Shown here: positions 13,864-18,357 of the stretch, one piece after another
Layout: the number at the start of each line of letters is the position of its first letter
How positions within the stretch are numbered: position 1 is the stretch's first letter
DNA from: Treponema sp.
GTDB taxonomy: Bacteria; Spirochaetota; Spirochaetia; Treponematales; Breznakiellaceae
Assembly: GCA_031264475.1 (NCBI GenBank)
Contig: JAISEA010000016.1
Coordinates: forward strand, 1-18,357
Direction of reading: 5' to 3'
Length of the DNA: 18,357 nucleotides
Program-made: the position numbers and the translations under genes
Notes under the pieces: model-generated
Databases searched by the model: none
Seen by the model: the letters and a program-made list of their open reading frames with translations, nothing else
What the model was told of the DNA's origin: nothing

Positions 13864-16113
13864 TTAATCAAACAACGTTACATCTTTTCTTTTAAGCCGC
13901 CATGAATCAAGACCTGTCTTTTCACCAATATCTTCCAGCACACCTAAAATTGTCTGATGCTCTGGCGTTACGCCGTTCTTGAGCAGGGGCAGTATATCAA
14001 ATACGATTTCGTTGAATGAAGAAGTTTTGTTTTCGCGTTCCATGCGCCGTAAATAACTGATCAAATAGTATTTTATGCGCAACCGCACATCTAAACGACT
14101 CTGAAAACTAGTGTTTTTCTTTATGCTGTATGTGCCTGTATTGTGATCGTAGTCAAATTTATCCATCAACAGCGGCGTAATATCGGTATATTCCTTTTTG
14201 AGCAAGTCCAAGAAGCCCCATTCAAGCCCTTTAATGATAAGTTCGTCGTTAATCTGTTCTAGCGTCGCCCCGTTGTCTCTGGCTATGACGCCTTCAATGG
14301 TTTGTATAACGATCTCCCCAATGTTGGTGCCGAAGTTCGCCTTTAACACCGCCCTGGGATTCTTGACTTTTCTGAAGTTAATGATCAATTGCCCGGATAA
14401 GACGGTAAACGGATGTTGCCTCTTCTTAAAATCGGTTTGCCCGTTCTTTTGCGGAACAGCGCCGATGTATTCAAAGCCGCATCGCTCGCAGGTTTCTATG
14501 ATCAAGTGCCAGAATTCCGGGTCTTTATGGGCGAACACGAAGGAAAGCCAGCGGTTGAACTTCAGAACCCGGTACATTTCCTCTATACTCTTGGCGATAA
14601 GTTCTTTGTACTGCTCTTTTGTTTTGTTATGCTCGCCGCCTTCTATCGCCTCCTGCTCGTAATCCGTCTCGCTCACGTCAAAATCAAGCCATGCGTTCCA
14701 CATGGTTGATAAATCTAAATACGGGATTTTCTTGCCATAGGGCGGGTCAGTATAGATATAATCAACGCTTTCCTTGCTCAAAAAGGACAGATCAGCCGCC
14801 GTACCTTTGACAATAGTCGCTTTTTCTCTCATCAGATTCGGCTGGACTTGGGAGAGCATACATTCCTGCTCTATTTCTTTCTTCCCGTTATACACGCGCT
14901 TAAATTTAGTCTCAAAAACATCTATCATCCTTCTGTTTGCGGGACGCGGGGCGATACGATAGCGGTAATACGTTATAAAATGATTGCCGCCGCCTTTGGG
15001 CGTTTCGTGGAATGTTTTATTCATTACCGACACCGTATTATAGAAGGCAAGCAATAACGAAAGCCTTATGCCCTCATCTTTTTGTTTGATTATCAAGGCT
15101 TTTAACAGCGCCAGCTGTGCTAACTGTTCGTCCGTAAACAGCGCTTTTACCGTTTGAACGTCCGAGCCTTTGGGCAGGGGCAGATCTTTGGGACCTTTAT
15201 ATTTCTTTATGGCGGTGGATATTTCCGCGTCCGTCTTAGGCTCTCGTTTAAGGTAGTCTTCTTTTATTCTGGTGAAGCAATCCAGCAACTCCTCGCGTCT
15301 CACCGAAGCAAGGAGCGCCTTTGTCAGAAACACCGAAAGCGGGTTTAGATCAACATGAACCGCCGCCCTGCCGTTTATAAGCGCTTCCACCGCCGTAACG
15401 CCGCTACCGCCAAAGGGGTCAAGCACAACGTCCCCTTTTTGTGAGAAATTTTTTATATACGCGCTGACTATATCCCATGATTGGCGCGTAAAATAGGCGT
15501 TGCACCCGAAATGCCGCTTCGCCTGCTGTTTCCTCGCCTTAATTTCTCCCAGAAGCGGGCGACTGGTGTAGTCAAACTGTTCTCCCGGTCTTATCGGCGC
15601 GGGCTTGTCATACGAAAACACCTTCCCCGGCTGGAAACTGTCAGGGGAAAGGATTCTTTGCAGGGCTTGCCAATGGTCGTCAATGTCCTTGATGTGGAAA
15701 TACAGTAGCGGCGTTTCCGTTTCCGTGGTTCTCCAACAGGCAAATTCAACGCCGTTACAGAGTGCGAAATACTTGCTTCTGATTTCAGGGTGGGTCGCGT
15801 AGATGTACGCCTGTTCCACATTGTCGTCATTGATTATTCTTTGACCCGGCGCTTTCGCGTCCAAGACCCACGCATAACTATTTTCCACTTTTAACACATA
15901 GTTGGGTATCAAATTAACCCTTCTTTTCTTGCTTCCCGTCCGCAGGAACGGGCTTTGAAGGGATTTTTCACGCACTATATTTTCGTAGGTAAATCCGAGT
16001 TCTCTGAGAATGGGGTCTATGATGACGGCGCGTACCGCCGCCTCCTTGAAGTCCTTATCGGTTTCTATTTTAGCAAAATCAAGCGTGCCGAATAGTCTTT
16101 CTTTAATATTCAT
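13864..16113 (-). CDS. HsdR-N-like nuclease domain fused to N6/N4 DNA methyltransferase
   Basis: 749 residues in one frame. Residues about 1-165 resemble the N-terminal nuclease domain of type I restriction subunits: EAAVRAVIIDPILRELGF (24-41) and the core around NYVL (71-74) and LDAKAP (84-89). In the PD-(D/E)xK pattern these would be P70-N71 and D85-A-K87, so the first metal-binding Asp appears to be Asn. The methyltransferase has motif I VLDPFGGSGVTA (230-241) and motif IV TDPPYG (455-460), indicating an amino-methyltransferase acting on adenine N6 or cytosine N4. Some 210 residues lie between the two motifs, and about 150 residues follow (from about 600), perhaps for target recognition. 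No separate restriction or specificity gene is near. It could be a type IIG-like one-protein system, a solitary methylase or a phage-defence enzyme. Confidence 0.8.
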   Translation of the reverse strand: MNIKERLFGTLDFAKIETDKDFKEAAVRAVIIDPILRELGFTYENIVREKSLQSPFLRTGSKKRRVNLIPNYVLKVENSYAWVLDAKAPGQRIINDDNVEQAYIYATHPEIRSKYFALCNGVEFACWRTTETETPLLYFHIKDIDDHWQALQRILSPDSFQPGKVFSYDKPAPIRPGEQFDYTSRPLLGEIKARKQQAKRHFGCNAYFTRQSWDIVSAYIKNFSQKGDVVLDPFGGSGVTAVEALINGRAAVHVDLNPLSVFLTKALLASVRREELLDCFTRIKEDYLKREPKTDAEISTAIKKYKGPKDLPLPKGSDVQTVKALFTDEQLAQLALLKALIIKQKDEGIRLSLLLAFYNTVSVMNKTFHETPKGGGNHFITYYRYRIAPRPANRRMIDVFETKFKRVYNGKKEIEQECMLSQVQPNLMREKATIVKGTAADLSFLSKESVDYIYTDPPYGKKIPYLDLSTMWNAWLDFDVSETDYEQEAIEGGEHNKTKEQYKELIAKSIEEMYRVLKFNRWLSFVFAHKDPEFWHLIIETCERCGFEYIGAVPQKNGQTDFKKRQHPFTVLSGQLIINFRKVKNPRAVLKANFGTNIGEIVIQTIEGVIARDNGATLEQINDELIIKGLEWGFLDLLKKEYTDITPLLMDKFDYDHNTGTYSIKKNTSFQSRLDVRLRIKYYLISYLRRMERENKTSSFNEIVFDILPLLKNGVTPEHQTILGVLEDIGEKTGLDSWRLKRKDVTLFD

Positions 16114-16119
16114 TACACT

Positions 16120-16148
16120 ATTATAGGTTCTTCGCGGCTTTTTGACAA
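16120..16148 (-). promoter_or_regulatory. Consensus promoter giving a leaderless methyltransferase mRNA
   Basis: On the minus strand TTGTCA (16143-16148) lies 17 bases from a perfect TATAAT (16120-16125). Six bases then separate the -10 box from the ATG at 16113, so the first transcribed base should be at or next to the A of the start codon. No Shine-Dalgarno precedes this ATG, consistent with leaderless translation. The -35 box overlaps a plus-strand TTGACA (16142-16147) facing the 21-bp array, but that one lacks a good -10 partner. Confidence 0.75.
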
Positions 16149-16196
16149 GTACTTATTTCCGCGCGTTAGGGTTTTAAAATAAAAGGAGGATAGTCA

Positions 16197-16253
16197 ATGG
16201 CTGACGCCATAGCCATAGCATATATAGACGGGGTTTCAGATAGACTCAATTAG
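16197..16253 (+). CDS. 18-codon leader ORF with a strong ribosome binding site
   Basis: AAAGGAGGA (16182-16190) stands six bases before ATG 16197, the best Shine-Dalgarno in the window. The frame encodes MADAIAIAYIDGVSDRLN and stops at 16251-16253, inside the first unit of the 21-bp array. The array's long open frame is one base out of phase and has an in-frame stop at 16225. It can be entered at GTG 16258, four bases after the leader stop, so either reinitiation links the two or a single-base indel has broken one longer gene. The ending IDGVSDRLN resembles the RAYT tail ending VDDAVSDILD at 6363. No function is recognised. Confidence 0.4.
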   Translation: MADAIAIAYIDGVSDRLN

Positions 16254-16641
16254 GTCTGTGGATGATTCAATTAGGTCTGTGAGTGATTCAATTAGGTCTG
16301 TGAACGATTCAATTAGGTCTGCGAGTGATTCAATTAGGTCTGTGAGTCATTCAATTAGGTCTGTGAGTCATTCAATTAGGTCTGTGAGTGACTCAATTAG
16401 GTCTGTGGATGACTCAATTAGGTCTGTGAGTGGCTCAATTAGGTCTGTGAGCGATTCAGGGATGGCTAGGGGTTATTCAGGTAGGGCTGTGAGCGATTCA
16501 GGGATGGCTAGGGGTTATTCAGGTAGGTCTGTGAGCGATTCAGGTAGGGCTGGGGGTTATTCAGGTAGGGCTGGGGGTTATTCGGGTAGGGCTGGGGGTT
16601 ATTCGGGTAGAGCTGGGAGTCATTCAGGTAGGGCTGTGAGG
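16243..16641 (+). repeat. 21-bp tandem array 3 (19 units, two sub-types)
   Basis: Nineteen contiguous units of exactly 21 bp starting at 16243. Units 1-10 are variants of GATTCAATTAGGTCTGTG plus three bases; units 11-19 are variants of TATTCAGGTAGGGCTG plus GGGGT or similar. There are no spacers and no phase slips. Type-one units begin with TGATTCA or TGACTCA across the junction, a short palindrome. The open plus-strand frame gives heptapeptides DSIRSVS and YSGRAGG. The array has the same period and two-sub-type structure as array 2, although the unit sequence is different. Confidence 0.92.
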
Positions 16642-16662
16642 TTGAAAAAGGAGCATAGGTAA
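16258..16662 (+). CDS. Possible low-complexity heptapeptide-repeat protein
   Basis: A 134-codon open frame from a GTG start, made almost wholly of heptapeptides: first DSIRSVS, then SGMARGY and YSGRAGG forms, ending with a basic VRLKKEHR tail. It would be a Ser/Gly/Arg-rich, basic, probably disordered protein. No ribosome binding site lies directly before the GTG; translation would depend on reinitiation from the 18-codon leader ORF ending four bases upstream, or on a frame correction. Because a 21-bp unit preserves any open frame, the length of the ORF is weak evidence of coding. Confidence 0.25.
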   Translation: MDDSIRSVSDSIRSVNDSIRSASDSIRSVSHSIRSVSHSIRSVSDSIRSVDDSIRSVSGSIRSVSDSGMARGYSGRAVSDSGMARGYSGRSVSDSGRAGGYSGRAGGYSGRAGGYSGRAGSHSGRAVRLKKEHR

Positions 16663-16707
16663 AGGGGAGAAGGCTCTTTAGTTGGCGGATTGGGGGGTGG
16701 CGGAAGA

Positions 16708-16809
16708 CCCCGAAGGGGGCTGGAGACAGGGGGGCGCGACACGAAGGCGGCTGTGTGCCGCATAGGTATGGAAATAGCGCCCCCCTCCTCCTAAACAGCC
16801 TTCGGCTGT
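16708..16809. other. GC-rich block of nested palindromes
   Basis: Four inverted repeats lie in the 150-base gap between array 3 and the DUF1538 gene: CCCC/GGGG (16708-16718, loop GAA); AGGGGGGCGC/GCGCCCCCCT (16728-16737 with 16777-16786); nested inside it GCGGC/GCCGC (loop TGTGT, about 16747-16761); and ACAGCC/GGCTGT (16795-16809, loop TTC). On the minus strand the last one directly follows the DUF1538 stop and is followed by TTTA, so it may be that gene's terminator. The others resemble a REP/BIME-like palindromic element. No gene is visible in the gap. Confidence 0.6.
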
Positions 16810-16812
16810 GAG

Positions 16813-18357
16813 TTAAACATAGATAAACTCTTCGTCAAAGACGACGATTTCGCTTGCCTTTTCCCTGCTTAAAGCTTCCTCTGGAGAAACGGTTTCCGTG
16901 CGTCCATAGACAAGCCCCAACAGCTGAATTACCACGAGCGGTATCATGGCGACCATAGCCACAATCCCGAAAGCATCCTTCATTATATCACCGCCCACGC
17001 CCGTACACGTGCCGAGCGCCAACGGAAGGAGGAACGTCGAAGTCATGGGTCCTGAACATACGCCGCCTGAGTCAAACGCAATGCCGGTAAAGATACGCGG
17101 GACAAAGAACGAAAGGATCAGCGCAAACGCATACCCCGGAATCAGTATCCACATGATCGAAATACCGGTAAGAATACGCACCATCGTGATGCCAAGCGCA
17201 ATGGACATACCTATCGAAAGCCCGGTGTTCATTACCTTTTGCGTGATTGCGCCCTGTGATACGTCTTCAACCTGTTTGTTAAGCACGTGAACCGCAGGCT
17301 CTGCGGCTACGATGAAGTAACCAATGATCATGCCGAGCGGCACAAGCAACCACTTGACTTCTGAACGTGCTAGTTCACTCCCAAAGAGGTGCCCCGCAGG
17401 AATGAAGCCTACTTCCACACCAGTCAGAAACACGACCAGCCCGATAAACGTATAGACGAAACCAACGAGGATACGCCCCACCTGTCTCTTCTTGAAACGT
17501 TTGGAAATGAGCTGGAAGATCACGAAAAAGACGAATATCGCGGCAAGCGCTAGGGCTACTTCCTTGATGGTCTCAGGGAAGGCGTGCAGGAAACTCATCA
17601 CCACGTCGCGGTTCGTGTAAGCCGCTATCGCTTCAAGATCGATCTTATCGCCGCCGCTGACCTTGTTGATGTTCTTCACCAAGCCGAGTATCAGCACCGC
17701 TAGGATGGGACCGATACTACAGAGGGCTACGAACCCGAAACTATCGTCCTTGGAGTTTTTATCGCCACGGAGAGACGCTACGCCAAAGCTCATCGCCAGC
17801 ATAAACGGCACGGTTATTGGTCCCGTGGTAACGCCGCCTGAGTCAAACGCAACCGGAATAAAAGAGCCGTTTGAGGCGCCGAGCATATACCCCGCTACGC
17901 CGAAGGTTATCGCGTAGAAGATGAGTAACAGGATCATAAGCGGTATGCCGAAAAATACGCGAAGCACCGCAAGCGCAAGGAATATGCCTACGCCTATGCC
18001 TACGGTAACGATGAGGGTCCACGGGTTCAACGATTCCTCTAGTTGCCCCGCAAGCACCTGTAAGTCAGGTTCCGCAATAGTGATAATAACGCCCATCACA
18101 AAGCTGATGCCCAACGCGAGGAAGAGGCTCGTGGTCTTGGTGAGTTGCGCGCCGATGCCTTCACCCAAAGGCATCATCGCCATATCCGCGCCGAGCGTAA
18201 AGAAGCCCATGCCAATGACGAGAAGCGCCGCGCCAGCGATAAACATCATGACGACTCCCGCCGACATCGGCACGAAGACGATGCTGGCGACTATTACGAT
18301 AACCGTTATGGGAAGCACTGAAGCAAACGCTTCCATAATCTTTTCTTGTAGTATCTT
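16813..18357 (-). CDS. DUF1538 family integral membrane protein (5' end beyond the window)
   Basis: At least 507 residues, very hydrophobic, with about a dozen membrane segments. Two homologous halves are marked by FDSGGVTTGP (164-173) and FDSGGVCSGP (421-430), and by AEPDLQVLAGQ (89-99) and AEPAVHVLNKQ (345-355), numbered from the ATG at 18336. This is the pattern of DUF1538 permease-like proteins; repeated halves with Asp-Ser-Gly-Gly in membrane loops suggest an ion or small-solute transporter, but the substrate is not known to me. The reading frame stays open from 18336 to the window edge (KILQEKI), and family members usually begin with such a short helix, so the true start is probably outside. 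The C-terminus is acidic and cytoplasmic-looking. Confidence 0.85.
   Translation of the reverse strand, partial: KILQEKIMEAFASVLPITVIVIVASIVFVPMSAGVVMMFIAGAALLVIGMGFFTLGADMAMMPLGEGIGAQLTKTTSLFLALGISFVMGVIITIAEPDLQVLAGQLEESLNPWTLIVTVGIGVGIFLALAVLRVFFGIPLMILLLIFYAITFGVAGYMLGASNGSFIPVAFDSGGVTTGPITVPFMLAMSFGVASLRGDKNSKDDSFGFVALCSIGPILAVLILGLVKNINKVSGGDKIDLEAIAAYTNRDVVMSFLHAFPETIKEVALALAAIFVFFVIFQLISKRFKKRQVGRILVGFVYTFIGLVVFLTGVEVGFIPAGHLFGSELARSEVKWLLVPLGMIIGYFIVAAEPAVHVLNKQVEDVSQGAITQKVMNTGLSIGMSIALGITMVRILTGISIMWILIPGYAFALILSFFVPRIFTGIAFDSGGVCSGPMTSTFLLPLALGTCTGVGGDIMKDAFGIVAMVAMIPLVVIQLLGLVYGRTETVSPEEALSREKASEIVVFDEEFIYV

Noticed and set aside
16142..16180. Plus-strand promoter with perfect TTGACA driving array 3
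   Set aside because: At 16-18 bases spacing there is no acceptable -10 box; TAAAAT at 16175 is 27 bases away. The TTGACA is the reverse complement of the minus-strand TTGTCA box.
16243..16641. CRISPR array
   Set aside because: The repeats are contiguous 21-bp units with no spacers, and there is no cas gene in the window. The same holds for the arrays at 6172 and 6439.
16807..16815. TGAGTTAAA near the DUF1538 stop as a third copy of the 17-bp repeat
   Set aside because: Only nine bases match and they overlap the stop codon of the DUF1538 gene; this can occur by chance.

Overview
The window reads as chromosomal DNA of a spirochaete, most likely a Treponema-like host-associated member of the Treponemataceae/Breznakiellaceae. 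This rests on the mix of an RRM protein, a TPR lipoprotein plus BatD-like pair, FtsH, a DUF1538 membrane protein, relaxed lipoboxes and a lipoprotein/beta-barrel export cluster, at mid GC. The assignment is inference from gene content; no rRNA or tRNA is present to confirm it.

Left part (1-5951): an RNA-binding RRM protein with a structured leader, two tandem hairpins (one an intrinsic terminator), then an overlapping pair encoding a TPR lipoprotein and a BatD-like membrane protein with a C-terminal SH3-like domain. Convergent to these, on the minus strand, is ftsH followed by trpE, probably cotranscribed from a promoter near 6020.

Middle (6169-7238): two tandem arrays of exactly 21-bp units (8 and 17 units) lie next to a decayed REP-associated tyrosine transposase (RAYT). 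A second copy of the transposase's C-terminal tail sits between the arrays, and a 17-bp direct repeat marks the 3' side of both tails. A third array with the same period (19 units) is at 16243-16641.

Operon region (7247-13802): a near-consensus promoter, then five genes on the plus strand and a strong hairpin at the end. They encode two paralogous GH99/GH71-like lipoproteins (the first with a C-terminal F5/8-type carbohydrate-binding domain), a duplicated-domain lipoprotein, an 80-residue protein that looks internally deleted, and a large exported beta-rich protein, probably an outer-membrane barrel. This looks like a surface glycan-use cluster without SusC/SusD. The second GH99-like gene is out of frame behind a run of 12 cytosines. 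Removing one C joins its start, a complete lipoprotein signal peptide and the catalytic domain, so it is a candidate phase-variable (ON/OFF) gene.

Right part (13803-18357): a minus-strand fusion of an HsdR-N-like nuclease domain and an N6/N4 DNA methyltransferase, driven by a consensus promoter placed so that its mRNA should be leaderless; the third 21-bp array, preceded by a strong ribosome binding site that opens an out-of-frame short ORF; a GC-rich block of nested palindromes; and a DUF1538 membrane protein that runs off the right edge.
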